From positions 1 to 39,819 of the forward strand of contig PKTY01000026.1 in assembly GCA_002869725.1 (NCBI GenBank): DNA of 39,819 nt, given 5' to 3'. Shown here piece by piece: positions 8,591 through 17,245 of this stretch. A program made the position numbers and the translations under genes. This DNA is from Desulfuromonas sp. Lineage in GTDB: Bacteria > Desulfobacterota > Desulfuromonadia > Desulfuromonadales > BM103. Numbering within the stretch: the first letter of the stretch is position 1; the number at the start of each line of letters is the position of its first letter. The notes under the pieces are model-generated. The model had not been told where the DNA came from. It saw only the letters and a program-made list of their open reading frames with translations, and did no database searches.

Positions 8591-8626
8591 AAAAAGAGCG
8601 CCCCCAAAAATGAGGGCGCTCTTTTT
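8591..8626. terminator. Bidirectional Rho-independent terminator
   Basis: A 13-base inverted repeat (AAAAAGAGCGCCC and GGGCGCTCTTTTT) has a 10-base loop, an A tract before it and a T tract after it. It serves the cytochrome gene on the plus strand and sucD on the minus strand, which converge here. Confidence 0.9.
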
Positions 8627-8649
8627 CGTGGCAGATAAACGGTTCAGCT

Positions 8650-9522
8650 TCAGGGCGTCCAGACAGCAAGAAGCGCTTCGGCCATTTCAGCCGGGCTGTC
8701 GGCGACATTGACCCCGCATTCGCGCAAATAACTGATCTTGCTGGCGGCGTCCCCCTTGCCGCCAGAGATGATCGCTCCGGCGTGCCCCATGCGCTTTCCC
8801 TGGGGAGCGGTGCCACCGGCAATGAAGGCTGCGACCGGCTTACTCATTTTGTCCCTGACAAAGCTTGCCGCCTGCTCCTCGGCGTCGCCACCGATCTCGC
8901 CGATCATGATGACCGCTTCGGTTTGCGGATCACGCTCGAAGAGGTCGAGGCAATCGATAAAACTTGTTCCGTTGACGGGGTCGCCGCCGATGCCGACGCA
9001 GGTGGACTGGCCGATATTTCGCGACGTCAGCTGCCAGACGGCTTCATAGGTGAGGGTTCCGGAACGGGAAACGATGCCGACCGGGCCGGGAGTGTGAATA
9101 TAACCGGGCATGATGCCGATCTTGCACTGGCCGGGGGTAATGACCCCCGGGCAGTTGGGGCCGATCAGTCGGGATGGTTTGTCTTCCATGAACCGCTTGA
9201 CCTTGATCATGTCGAGCACTGGCACCCCTTCGGTGATGCAGATCACCAGCTCAATACCGGCATCGACCGCTTCGAGGATAGCGTCGGCAGCACCTGCCGG
9301 CGGAACGTAGATCACCGAAGCGTTGGCGCCGGTTTGTGCCACGGCCTGCTCCACGGTATCGAACACCGGGAAGCCATCAATTGTCGTCCCTCCTTTGCCG
9401 GGAGTCACTCCACCCACCATCTGCGTCCCGTAGTCACGGCACTGCTGGGCGTGAAACAGCCCGGTCGCCCCGGTGATCCCCTGGGTAATCACCCGGGTGT
9501 TGCTATCGACCATGATACTCAT
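8650..9522 (-). CDS. sucD: Succinyl-CoA ligase, alpha subunit
   Basis: The alpha subunit of succinyl-CoA synthetase interconverts succinyl-CoA and succinate with formation of ATP or GTP in the TCA cycle. The N-terminal CoA-binding Rossmann domain has [26 protein letters not shown] and [13 protein letters not shown] are family signatures. The phosphorylated histidine lies in [10 protein letters not shown], near residue 246. The length is 290 residues, normal for the family. The start at 9522 aligns with E. coli SucD, although a second Met lies three codons later. A strong ribosome site, AGGAGGAG, overlaps the sucC stop codon, and the gap to sucC is 12 bases. The two genes form an operon ending at the bidirectional terminator. 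Confidence 0.97.
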   Translation of the reverse strand: MSIMVDSNTRVITQGITGATGLFHAQQCRDYGTQMVGGVTPGKGGTTIDGFPVFDTVEQAVAQTGANASVIYVPPAGAADAILEAVDAGIELVICITEGVPVLDMIKVKRFMEDKPSRLIGPNCPGVITPGQCKIGIMPGYIHTPGPVGIVSRSGTLTYEAVWQLTSRNIGQSTCVGIGGDPVNGTSFIDCLDLFERDPQTEAVIMIGEIGGDAEEQAASFVRDKMSKPVAAFIAGGTAPQGKRMGHAGAIISGGKGDAASKISYLRECGVNVADSPAEMAEALLAVWTP

Positions 9523-9534
9523 CGTCTTCTCCTC

Positions 9535-10701
9535 CTAGCTACCATGAACCGCTGAGACAATTTTCCGGGCAGCATCAGCCATGCCGTCGGCACTGACAAT
9601 GTCGAGTCCCGATTCGGCCAGCATTCTTTTGCCTCTCTCGACATTGGTCCCCTCCAGGCGTACTACCAGCGGGACCTTGACGCCCACCTGGCGGGCTGCT
9701 TCGATGACGCCGGTGGCGATTACATCGCACTTCATGATGCCGCCAAAGATGTTCACCAGGATCCCTTTGACCTTGCTGTCGGAGAGGATGATTTTGAAAG
9801 CTTCTGTGACCCGCTCGATGGTGGCTCCGCCCCCGACATCGAGGAAGTTGGCCGGTTCGCCGCCATAGTGCTTGATAATGTCCATGGTCGCCATGGCCAG
9901 TCCGGCACCGTTAACCAGACAGCCGATATTGCCGTCGAGGGCAATGTAGGAGAGGTCGTACTGGGAGGCTTCGATCTCCATCGGATCCTCTTCGTCATAG
10001 TCGCGCAGGTCACGGATGCGCGGGTGACGGAACAGGGCGTTGTCATCGAAGTTAAGTTTGGCATCGAGACAGAGCAGCTTGCCTTCGGCGGTTAGCACCA
10101 GCGGGTTGATCTCCAGCAGTGAGCAGTCGGCTTCGGCGAAAACCCGGTAAAGATTTTGGAACAGTGGGATGGCCTGTTTGACCTGTGCCGCTTCGAAGCC
10201 GAGCTTGAAGGCGATCTTCCGCGACTGAAAGGATGTCATGCCAAGCGTCGGGTCAATGGTCTCGAAAAAGATTTTCTCCGGGGTCGCCGCAGCCACCTCC
10301 TCGATGGCCATTCCTCCTTCGGCCGATGCCATGAAGGTCACGCAGCCGGTCGCTCGGTCAACCAGCAGCGAGAGATAGAATTCGGCCTTGATCTGGCACC
10401 CCTTTTCGATGAGCACGCGCTTGACGACCTTCCCCTCGGGGCCGGTCTGCGGGGTGACCAGGGTCATACCGAACAGATCCCGAGCGAACTGTCTGGCTTC
10501 GTCGGCGTTGCGGGCAATCTTGATCCCCCCCCCTTTGCCCCGACCGCCAGCATGAATCTGGGCCTTGACGGCGTATGGCCCGTCGCCGAGGCGCTTGGCC
10601 CAGTCGCGCGCCGAGTTGCTGTTGTAGACAACATGTCCTTCGGGAACCGGGACGTCGAAGTTGCGCAAGATCGCCTTGGCCTGATACTCGTGAATGTTCA
10701 T
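9535..10701 (-). CDS. sucC: Succinyl-CoA ligase [ADP-forming], beta subunit
   Basis: The beta subunit supplies the nucleotide-binding ATP-grasp domain and the succinate site. The N-terminus MNIHEYQAK is diagnostic, and the ATP-grasp stretch [15 protein letters not shown] follows. [19 protein letters not shown] and [13 protein letters not shown] are signature motifs. The length of 388 residues matches E. coli SucC. A ribosome site, AAAGGGGA, precedes the ATG. A palindrome, TGGTCTGACCA, lies 24 bases upstream of the start codon and may be an operator. The preceding gene on this strand ends about 200 bases upstream, so sucCD probably has its own promoter. Confidence 0.97.
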   Translation of the reverse strand: MNIHEYQAKAILRNFDVPVPEGHVVYNSNSARDWAKRLGDGPYAVKAQIHAGGRGKGGGIKIARNADEARQFARDLFGMTLVTPQTGPEGKVVKRVLIEKGCQIKAEFYLSLLVDRATGCVTFMASAEGGMAIEEVAAATPEKIFFETIDPTLGMTSFQSRKIAFKLGFEAAQVKQAIPLFQNLYRVFAEADCSLLEINPLVLTAEGKLLCLDAKLNFDDNALFRHPRIRDLRDYDEEDPMEIEASQYDLSYIALDGNIGCLVNGAGLAMATMDIIKHYGGEPANFLDVGGGATIERVTEAFKIILSDSKVKGILVNIFGGIMKCDVIATGVIEAARQVGVKVPLVVRLEGTNVERGKRMLAESGLDIVSADGMADAARKIVSAVHGS

Positions 10702-10725
10702 AATATCCCCTTTGTGGAAGAATAA

Positions 10726-10736
10726 TGGTCAGACCA
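10726..10736 (-). promoter_or_regulatory. Palindromic operator candidate upstream of sucC
   Basis: The perfect palindrome TGGTC-N-GACCA lies in the sucC leader. It resembles operators of FadR-type GntR regulators, whose core is TGGTNNNACCA. The ten bases TCTGACCATT on the sucC sense strand also occur at 12953-12962, at the -35 box of the fumC promoter candidate. I could not place convincing -35 and -10 boxes for sucC, so the role is inferred. Confidence 0.4.
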
Positions 10737-10833
10737 CCGACCGCCGGAAAGAGTAGCGCAACAGAATGTTTTTGTCTAAGTAAAAAGTTTTATTAAAAAT
10801 AAAATTCGGGACACACTTAAACCAAACAAGCCC

Positions 10834-10863
10834 CAGCTGGAGGGATAATTGAGCGTCCAGCTG
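10834..10863 (-). terminator. Inverted repeat after the Gfo/Idh/MocA gene, possible terminator
   Basis: The arms CAGCTGGA and TCCAGCTG (8 bases, 14-base loop) lie just beyond the stop codon of the minus-strand oxidoreductase gene. No good T tract follows on the minus strand. It could end that transcript or only be a stem-loop. Confidence 0.4.
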
Positions 10864-10900
10864 CTTCTAGCGCCGCCTTCGACGCAAGTCTCCTCAGGTC

Positions 10901-11875
10901 TCAGCTCCTCATGGCGGCGAACAGCAAGCGGTGCAGAACCTCCGTCAACTCCTTGTTGTCCTCTCCCTGGGCATGCATCTCGGTGAGGTTGGCAAAGACC
11001 CCGCAGTAGTGGTTGACCAGTCGCGGCTTGTCAGTCGCCAGGTTGAAGACCAACTCCTCCTGTCCGGCCAGCCGCAGCCGCCCATACTCCTTGGCATGGT
11101 CGAGTTCGATGACGCCGTTTTCATACCACAGCCGGGTGGTCTTGTAATTTTTGCCGAGGGTCCAGTTGGTGTCGACCATGCCGTAGCCGTTATGCCCCCC
11201 GGCTTTGAAACGGTAGATACCGAGGCCCTGAACCTGAGCACACTTGAGGTCGGGGATGGCGGTCATCCTGCCATCGACCAGCGCCAGGGTGTCCGGATCG
11301 ATCAAGCAGGAGCCAGGGTTGATCAGGCGGGCGAGGATACTGAGGCTGCTGGCGCCGCTGTCGATCCAGGCCCCGGCTTTGCCGACCGCGCCGAGGGTCA
11401 GCTTGCCATCCATGAAGTAGGGGTCGGCAAAGCACGATTCAAAACCGATCAACCGACCGACATCGAAATTTTGCGCCTCCCGCTGCTCCCGCCACCAATC
11501 GACCTCCCGCCCATAGGAGGGGTGAAAGGCCGTATAAAGGGGGAGCTTTCGGGTTCGTGCCGCCGTCATCAGGGCATCCATCTGTTCCTGGTTGGTGCAA
11601 AGAGGCTTCTCGACAATGGCCACGCGATCGGCTTCAATCACCTTCATGGCCACCTCAAAGTGGCTGTTTGTCGGTGTTGAAATCAGGAAGGCATCGGCTT
11701 TCGATCGTTTGAGCAGAATGTCCAGGTTGTCGTAGAATGTCACGCTCCCCGGCAACTCCTCGGCCTTGACCGGGTCGAGGTCATGGGCATCGACCAGTTG
11801 GATTCCTTCGGTGTGAGTGATGGCCTGCATCTGGTAGTTGGCAATCTTGCCGATTCCGATTAACGCAATTCGCAT
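10901..11875 (-). CDS. Gfo/Idh/MocA family NAD(P)-dependent oxidoreductase
   Basis: This is a 324-residue dehydrogenase-like protein. The N-terminal Rossmann strand MRIALIGIGKIANYQ carries a GxGxxA-type dinucleotide motif (residues 7-12). The conserved EKPL, with the family lysine, follows in VAIVEKPLCTN. A C-terminal GFO/IDH/MocA alpha-beta domain completes the fold. Members oxidise or reduce sugars, inositols or related polyols, and some act on biliverdin or UDP-sugars. The substrate here cannot be told. A CGGAG ribosome site precedes the ATG. An EamA transporter gene lies 134 bases upstream on the same strand, so transport and oxidation of one compound is possible but unproven. Confidence 0.85.
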   Translation of the reverse strand: MRIALIGIGKIANYQMQAITHTEGIQLVDAHDLDPVKAEELPGSVTFYDNLDILLKRSKADAFLISTPTNSHFEVAMKVIEADRVAIVEKPLCTNQEQMDALMTAARTRKLPLYTAFHPSYGREVDWWREQREAQNFDVGRLIGFESCFADPYFMDGKLTLGAVGKAGAWIDSGASSLSILARLINPGSCLIDPDTLALVDGRMTAIPDLKCAQVQGLGIYRFKAGGHNGYGMVDTNWTLGKNYKTTRLWYENGVIELDHAKEYGRLRLAGQEELVFNLATDKPRLVNHYCGVFANLTEMHAQGEDNKELTEVLHRLLFAAMRS

Positions 11876-12009
11876 GGGTAAACTCCGAAAATGATAGAGT
11901 TAAGAACAGTGTTATAGCCTAACAGAAACAACTGGCGATTCCAGAGAAATTTAGCGGCTGGATTCGGGCGCGCTGCCAAGCTTGTTTTCTTCTGCGAGGG
12001 CAAGAGTTA

Positions 12010-12879
12010 TCAGCCAAACCTCAACAGGAAGACCCCCGCCAGGATCAGCAAAGCAGCAAAAAAGCGGATTCTGCCGCACTCTTCGCCGAGGAACAGGACA
12101 CCGATCAGGACGCCGATCAGCAGGCTGACCTGGCGGGCCGGGACCGCATAGCTCATCGGCGCCATTTGCAACCCATAACGAAAGGTGAAGAAAGAGCCCA
12201 TCATCACCGGTCCGGAGAGCAAAACCAGTTGACGGCTGCGACGAAACTCGGCCAGGATGCGGCTGCGATACTTAGGCCGCGCAATATTGATGGTCATGAA
12301 CAGCAGCATGAAACAGACCAGTAGGTAGGTAAAGTGAAAGGGTTCATAGCGCATGACCCCGGATTTGTCGATGACCGAGCCGATGGAATAGATGAAGCCG
12401 GCGGCCAGTGCCGCCAGCACGGATGGGTCGCTCAGGTTGTGAAACGGGCGAAAAATCGCTTTCAGGTTGAGGCTGCGCAACTGTACGCAGTAGGCGCCGC
12501 TCAGAATCAGGGCGATCCCTGCCAGCCCGCTATTGCTGATCTGTTCATTGAGCAGCAGCACCCCCCACAACGGAACCCAGACCATGGATGTCTGGGAGAT
12601 GGGGTAGGTCAGGGAGAGGTCTCCGCTGCGATAAGCACGGCCATTGAACAGATGGTAGAACATGAAGCAGGCAGCTCCGGCGGCCGCCAGACCGACCACC
12701 TGCCAGGAGGTTTCCGGAAACGGGCCGGCCAGGGGCAGCCCGAGATTCATCATCGACCCGGAGGAGACGAACATCCACCAGATGAAAACGGTCTTGTCCT
12801 GGCTGCGCTTGACCAGCAGGTTCCAGAGCGCGTGCATCAGGGCGGAGATCAGGATCAGAATCAAGGCCAGAGTCGACAT
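12010..12879 (-). CDS. EamA/DMT-superfamily transporter
   Basis: This is a 289-residue membrane protein with about ten predicted helices in two EamA-type repeats, the layout of drug/metabolite transporters. The N-terminus has the family-typical HALWNLLVKRS, and the second half ends with the ILAGVFLLRFG helix. The LTYPISQTSMVWVPLWGVLLLNEQIS region is conserved in EamA proteins. It probably exports or exchanges a small metabolite across the inner membrane; the substrate is not readable. The ATG at 12879 has no clear ribosome site. The gene is divergent from fumC. Confidence 0.85.
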   Translation of the reverse strand: MSTLALILILISALMHALWNLLVKRSQDKTVFIWWMFVSSGSMMNLGLPLAGPFPETSWQVVGLAAAGAACFMFYHLFNGRAYRSGDLSLTYPISQTSMVWVPLWGVLLLNEQISNSGLAGIALILSGAYCVQLRSLNLKAIFRPFHNLSDPSVLAALAAGFIYSIGSVIDKSGVMRYEPFHFTYLLVCFMLLFMTINIARPKYRSRILAEFRRSRQLVLLSGPVMMGSFFTFRYGLQMAPMSYAVPARQVSLLIGVLIGVLFLGEECGRIRFFAALLILAGVFLLRFG

Positions 12880-12960
12880 GGGAGGACCATTCTAGCCAAG
12901 AGTTCTTTTTAGTAAAACTGAAATATTTTCGAGAGAGTAAAGTCGGGCTCTTTCTGACCA

Positions 12961-12988
12961 TTGACAGGGGCTTGACGGTTGCTATTCT
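12961..12988 (+). promoter_or_regulatory. Sigma-70 promoter candidate for fumC
   Basis: A consensus -35 box TTGACA (12961-12966) is followed after 16 bases by TATTCT (12983-12988). The promoter lies about 55 bases before the fumC start codon. TCTGACCATT, shared with the sucC leader, overlaps the -35 box. Confidence 0.6.
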
Positions 12989-13043
12989 GTTAACGGATGA
13001 ATTCTTGATTGCAGAATAATTTTAGACGATTAGGAGCAAAGCC

Positions 13044-14450
13044 ATGTCACAGTTTCGAATTGAACAGGACTCCATGGGAGAGATGAGCGTTGCGGCTGAC
13101 GCTCTCTATGGCGCTCAGACGGCTCGCGCCCTGGAAAACTTCCAGGTCTCCGGCGTCCCCTTTCCGCGCCCTTTCCTGCGAGCTCTCGGACTGATCAAGG
13201 AACATGCTGCCAGGGTCAATCGCGAGCTTGGCCTGCTTGACGAGCGTCGCGCACTGGCCATTATGGATGCCGCCGAGGAGCTGGTCACCGGTGAACTCGA
13301 CCGGCACTTCCCTCTCGATATTTTCCAGACCGGTTCCGGCACCAGTACCAACATGAATGCCAACGAGGTTTTGGCCAATCGGGCCGGACAGCTGCTCGAC
13401 GAACCCCTCGGCAGCCGCAGCGTGCATCCCAACGATCACGTCAATCTTGGCCAGTCGAGCAACGACGTGATACCGACCGCCATGCACCTGGCCGCACTGA
13501 TCGAGACCCACAACCGGCTGCTGCCGGCCCTGCGCGAGATGCAGAAAGTTCTCGGCGAAAAAGCCCGCGCCTTCGACGCGATCGTCACCATTGCTCGCAC
13601 CCATCTGCAGGATGCCACGCCGATTCGTCTTGGTCAGATCTTCGGCGGTTATTTCCGGCAGGTGGCGATTGCCGCCGGTGAGCTGGAACGCAGCATGGAC
13701 GGACTGTGCGAGCTCCCGCTGGGGGGGACAGCGGTCGGCACCGGTCTCAACACCCACCCCGAATTCGCCCAGAGGGTTATCGCCGGGCTGGCCGAAGTGA
13801 CCAGTTTGCCGTTGCGCGAGGCCAAAGACCACTTCGCCGCTCAGTCTGGAAAAGAGCAGGTGGTTGCCGTCAGTGGTGCCCTCAAGACGACGGCGACCGC
13901 CCTGTTCAAGATCGCCAACGACATTCGCTTTCTCGGTAGTGGTCCGCGCTGCGGTCTGGGTGAGTTGCGCCTGCCGGCGGTTCAGCCGGGGAGCTCGATC
14001 ATGCCAGGAAAGGTCAATCCGGTGATGGCCGAGAGCCTGATGCAGGTCTGCGCCCAGTCGATCGGCAACGATGCCGCCATCACCCTTGGTGGATTGGCGG
14101 GCAACTTTGAGCTGAACGTGATGATGCCGATGATGACCCACAACCTGCTGCAATCGATTGCCTTGCTGGCCAACGGAGTCGCCGGTTTCACAAGCCGCTG
14201 CCTGCGTGGGCTCGATGCAGATCAGCAGCGCTGCGAGGCGCTGATCGAAGAGAGCCTGGCCATGTGCACGGCCCTGGCCCCTGTGGTTGGATACGACCAG
14301 GCGGCCGCTATCGCCAAGCAGGCCTATCAATCGGGTCGAACCGTGCGTGAAGTGGCGCGGGACAGTGGAGTGCTGAAAGAGCAGGAACTCGATCGACTGC
14401 TTGATCCCCGGCCCATGACTGAGCCAGGGATTCCAGGGCGTACGCGGTGA
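13044..14450 (+). CDS. fumC: Class II fumarate hydratase
   Basis: FumC hydrates fumarate to L-malate in the TCA cycle without an iron-sulfur cluster. The fumarase/aspartase signature GSSIMPGKVNP is present. FQTGSGTSTNMNANEV, VHPNDHVNLGQSSNDV and GGTAVGTGLN are class II fumarase motifs. The length of 468 residues is normal. A good ribosome site, TAGGAG, precedes the ATG. Aspartate ammonia-lyase is the main alternative in this superfamily, but the motif wording fits FumC better. The gene stands alone on this strand, between the EamA transporter and the menaquinone cluster. Confidence 0.93.
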   Translation: MSQFRIEQDSMGEMSVAADALYGAQTARALENFQVSGVPFPRPFLRALGLIKEHAARVNRELGLLDERRALAIMDAAEELVTGELDRHFPLDIFQTGSGTSTNMNANEVLANRAGQLLDEPLGSRSVHPNDHVNLGQSSNDVIPTAMHLAALIETHNRLLPALREMQKVLGEKARAFDAIVTIARTHLQDATPIRLGQIFGGYFRQVAIAAGELERSMDGLCELPLGGTAVGTGLNTHPEFAQRVIAGLAEVTSLPLREAKDHFAAQSGKEQVVAVSGALKTTATALFKIANDIRFLGSGPRCGLGELRLPAVQPGSSIMPGKVNPVMAESLMQVCAQSIGNDAAITLGGLAGNFELNVMMPMMTHNLLQSIALLANGVAGFTSRCLRGLDADQQRCEALIEESLAMCTALAPVVGYDQAAAIAKQAYQSGRTVREVARDSGVLKEQELDRLLDPRPMTEPGIPGRTR

Positions 14451-14529
14451 CCTACGATCTGGCCCGGAGGTCAGCAGCACAGACCTGCAACTGGTTTCGC
14501 AATGCTGTGAGAGAGGGCTATCGTTGTGC

Positions 14530-14558
14530 TTGAACCGGTTGCAGCAGCGATGTAGACT
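14530..14558 (+). promoter_or_regulatory. Promoter candidate for the mqnP-led operon
   Basis: TTGAAC (14530-14535), a 17-base spacer and TAGACT (14553-14558) each match four of six sigma-70 consensus positions. The start codon at 14579 would leave a leader of about 14 bases. Confidence 0.5.
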
Positions 14559-14578
14559 GCGCTTTCTATTGAGGCCCC

Positions 14579-15463
14579 ATGAACGGTTTAACCACCCACA
14601 ATATCTGGATCAAGCTCACTGCGTTGCTGGAGATGATCAAGTTCTCGCACACGGTGTTCGCCTTCCCCTTCGCCCTGATGGGGATGATCCTCGCCTCTCT
14701 GGTCAGTCAAAAGTCACCGACCGGGCTGCAGGTGATGTGGATCTGCCTGGCCATGGTCGGGGCCCGCACCGGAGCCATGGGTTTGAACCGGCTGATCGAT
14801 GCCCGGATCGATGCAACCAATCCGCGAACGGCGCAGCGCCACATTCCGGCTGGCAAGGTTAGCACCACAGAAGGCTGGCTGCTGGTCGGCGCAGCCTTTG
14901 CCCTCTTGCTGGTGGCGGCCTGGCGGCTCAACACCCTCTGTCTGCAACTGGCGCCGGTCGCGATCTTTTTCCTGGTTCTATACAGTTACTGCAAGCGTTT
15001 TACCCCTCTGGCCCATCTGGTTCTGGGCCTTTGTCTGGCAGCGGCCCCCCTTGGAGCCTGGATCGCCCTGCGTGGTGATGTCGGCTGGCCGGTCGTCGTT
15101 CTGAGTTCAGCGGTCCTGTTCTGGGTTGCCGGCTTCGATATCTTCTACGCCTTGCAAGATCTCGACTTTGATCGCGAGCGGGGGCTGTTCTCCATCCCCT
15201 CGCGCTTCGGTGTGGAGCGCTCTTTTCAGATTGCGCGGCTGTTTCACCTGCTGATGGTCTTGCTGCTGATGATGCTGGTTTTTGTTCCGGGGCTCGGTGC
15301 CATCTACCTGGCTGGTGTGGCCACAGTGACAGGTCTGCTCTATTATGAGCACAGACTGGTTTGTCCGGAAGATCTGAGCCGCCTCGACGCGGCTTTCTTC
15401 AATATGAACGGCTATATCAGCGTTACCATTTTTCTGTTCACCCTGGCAGATGCCCTGCTCTGA
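14579..15463 (+). CDS. mqnP: UbiA-family prenyltransferase of the futalosine menaquinone pathway
   Basis: This 294-residue membrane protein has about eight helices and the aspartate-rich prenyl-diphosphate motifs of UbiA enzymes. They read NRLIDARID (residues 70-78) and YALQDLDFDRERG (near 190-202). It attaches a polyprenyl chain to an aromatic ring. Its place directly before ubiX-, mqnE- and mqnC-type genes points to the menaquinone role (MqnP) rather than ubiquinone, since these enzymes belong to the futalosine route. The ribosome site is GAGG at 14571-14574. The next gene starts 20 bases after its stop codon. Confidence 0.88.
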   Translation: MNGLTTHNIWIKLTALLEMIKFSHTVFAFPFALMGMILASLVSQKSPTGLQVMWICLAMVGARTGAMGLNRLIDARIDATNPRTAQRHIPAGKVSTTEGWLLVGAAFALLLVAAWRLNTLCLQLAPVAIFFLVLYSYCKRFTPLAHLVLGLCLAAAPLGAWIALRGDVGWPVVVLSSAVLFWVAGFDIFYALQDLDFDRERGLFSIPSRFGVERSFQIARLFHLLMVLLLMMLVFVPGLGAIYLAGVATVTGLLYYEHRLVCPEDLSRLDAAFFNMNGYISVTIFLFTLADALL

Positions 15464-15483
15464 ACGGCTTTTTGAGGAGTTTT

Positions 15484-16116
15484 GTGTTGCCGGAAAATCA
15501 ACCAGCTGCCCATGGTGTCGTTGCCCTAACCGGGGCCTCAGGATCGATTTATGGCTTGCGGCTCACCGAAGAGCTGCTCAAGGCCGGCTGGCGGATCAGT
15601 CTGTTGCTGAGTGATGCGGGGCGCCAGGTCCTGCAGCACGAAACCGGACTGAACTGGAGCGCAGAGGTCGCCGCGTGTCGGGGGCAGGTGCAGGAGTATT
15701 TTGCCAGCCGGGCCATCGACTGTGTCGCTCTCGACGACTTTAGTGCGGCGATGGCCAGCGGCACGGCCGCCCCTCAGATGATGGTCATCGCCCCCTGCTC
15801 CATGGGGACTGTAGGACGTATCGCCGCCGGCCTGAGTGGCAACCTGCTGGAACGGACTGCCGACGTGATGCTCAAGGAGCGCCGGCCATTGATACTGGTG
15901 CCACGGGAAACGCCGCTGAACAGCATCCATCTCGAGAACCTGCTGCGCCTCAGCCGGGCCGGGGCGGTGATCCTTCCGGCGATGCCGGCTTTTTACCACC
16001 ATCCGCAATCAACCCAGGCCCTGATCGATTTTGTGGTCGGCAAGATCCTTGACCAGATGGAGATCAGCCACGACCTGTTTACGCGCTGGGGAGACTCCCC
16101 GGCCGGTAAGGATTGA
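15484..16116 (+). CDS. ubiX: UbiX-family flavin prenyltransferase
   Basis: UbiX makes prenylated FMN, the cofactor of UbiD-type decarboxylases. The N-terminus VVALTGASGSIYGLRL carries the flavin-binding GASGS motif. APCSMGT, AGLSGNLLERTADV and the phosphate-binding RRPLILVPRETPLN follow in family order. The chosen GTG (15484) follows GAGGAG at 15474-15479; TTG at 15487 is also possible. The long upstream extension of the frame overlaps mqnP and is not coding. In futalosine-pathway clusters a UbiX/UbiD pair may decarboxylate the naphthoate intermediate. No ubiD-like gene lies in this window. Confidence 0.9.
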   Translation: MLPENQPAAHGVVALTGASGSIYGLRLTEELLKAGWRISLLLSDAGRQVLQHETGLNWSAEVAACRGQVQEYFASRAIDCVALDDFSAAMASGTAAPQMMVIAPCSMGTVGRIAAGLSGNLLERTADVMLKERRPLILVPRETPLNSIHLENLLRLSRAGAVILPAMPAFYHHPQSTQALIDFVVGKILDQMEISHDLFTRWGDSPAGKD

Positions 16117-16125
16117 TCTTTTACC

Positions 16126-17211
16126 ATGACTCTGTTGCTGCGCGATCTGCGCGCCAGGATAGAGAGCGCCCAGCGGCTCAGCGATGCCGACGCCCGGGCG
16201 CTGTTTGCCAGCGACGATCTGCTCAGTATTGGCGAGCTGGCGGCAGAGTCCAATCGTCAGCGCAACGGCCAACGGGTCTTTTTCAACGTCAACCGGCACA
16301 TCAACTACACCAATATCTGTGTCAACCGCTGTACTTTCTGCGCCTTCAGTCGCGAAAGTGCCGAAGAGTCCGACAGCTACACCATGGGTTTGGAGGAGAT
16401 CCTGTCTCGGGCCAAACAGGCCCAGGACGCCGGGGCCACGGAAATTCACATGGTCGGCGGCCTGCATCCGGACCTCCCCTTCGAGTACTATCTCGACGTT
16501 CTGGAGGCTCTCAAGGCCTGCTGTCCGGATCTGTCCATCAAGGCGTTCACCGCCGTTGAGATCGATTATTTCACGCGCCTGACCGGATTCTCTGTGGAGC
16601 GGGTGCTCGATTCCCTGAAGAAAGCCGGACTCGACTCCCTGCCCGGCGGCGGTGCGGAGATTTTCGCCCCGTCCGTCCGCGCACAGATCTGTCCGGAGAA
16701 GATCACCGGAGCGCGCTGGCTGGAGGTGATCGCGGCGGTGCACCGCTGCGGTCTGAAGAGCAATGCCACTATGCTGTTCGGCCACATCGAGAGCCATGCC
16801 GACCGGGTCGATCATCTGCGGCAGCTGCGCGAACTGCAGGATCGCACCGGCGGCTTCCAGGCGTTTATCCCGCTCCCCTTCCAGACCGAGAACACGCGGA
16901 TTGCCGGCGCCCGAGGCGTCAGCGGCGTCGATGCCCTGAAGACCCTGGCCATCAGCCGTCTGTATCTGGATAATTTTCAGCACATCAAGGCGTATTGGGT
17001 GATGCTCGGGCTCAAGCTGGCCCAGACCGCCCTCTGCTTTGGGGTCAACGACCTCGACGGCACCGTGGTCGAAGAGAAGATCGGTCATCAAGCCGGCGCC
17101 GATTCGCCGCAGGAGATCGGCAAGGAGCAGCTGGTCAATCTGATCCGAAAGGCGGGGAAGGTGCCGGTGGAACGGGATACGCTCTACAATGTGCTGGCAA
17201 GTTACGAGTGA
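16126..17211 (+). CDS. mqnE: Aminofutalosine synthase (radical SAM)
   Basis: MqnE joins 3-[(1-carboxyvinyl)oxy]benzoate and a SAM-derived adenosyl radical to form aminofutalosine, the first committed step of the futalosine menaquinone pathway. The radical SAM cluster motif CxxxCxxC is at Cys65, Cys69 and Cys72, in NICVNRCTFC. The MVGGLHPDLPFEYY region and [12 protein letters not shown] are shared by MqnE, MqnC and CofH-type enzymes. The length is 361 residues. It sits 9 bases after the ubiX gene and 34 bases before mqnC. Assignment as MqnE rather than MqnC rests on its CAFSRES motif, its length and the presence of a better MqnC match next to it. Confidence 0.92.
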   Translation: MTLLLRDLRARIESAQRLSDADARALFASDDLLSIGELAAESNRQRNGQRVFFNVNRHINYTNICVNRCTFCAFSRESAEESDSYTMGLEEILSRAKQAQDAGATEIHMVGGLHPDLPFEYYLDVLEALKACCPDLSIKAFTAVEIDYFTRLTGFSVERVLDSLKKAGLDSLPGGGAEIFAPSVRAQICPEKITGARWLEVIAAVHRCGLKSNATMLFGHIESHADRVDHLRQLRELQDRTGGFQAFIPLPFQTENTRIAGARGVSGVDALKTLAISRLYLDNFQHIKAYWVMLGLKLAQTALCFGVNDLDGTVVEEKIGHQAGADSPQEIGKEQLVNLIRKAGKVPVERDTLYNVLASYE

Positions 17212-17245
17212 CTTTTAGGAACCAGAAGTTTGAGAATGTGCTGAC

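Noticed and set aside
7689-8822. Long minus-strand open frame (377 codons) across the rubrerythrin-like and cytochrome genes
   Set aside because: It is antisense to two well-supported genes, crosses a strong bidirectional terminator and shows no recognisable domain.
13047-14480. Long minus-strand open frame (477 codons) opposite fumC
   Set aside because: It mirrors the codon pattern of fumC in a GC-rich gene, is rich in His, Gly and Gln and resembles no known family.
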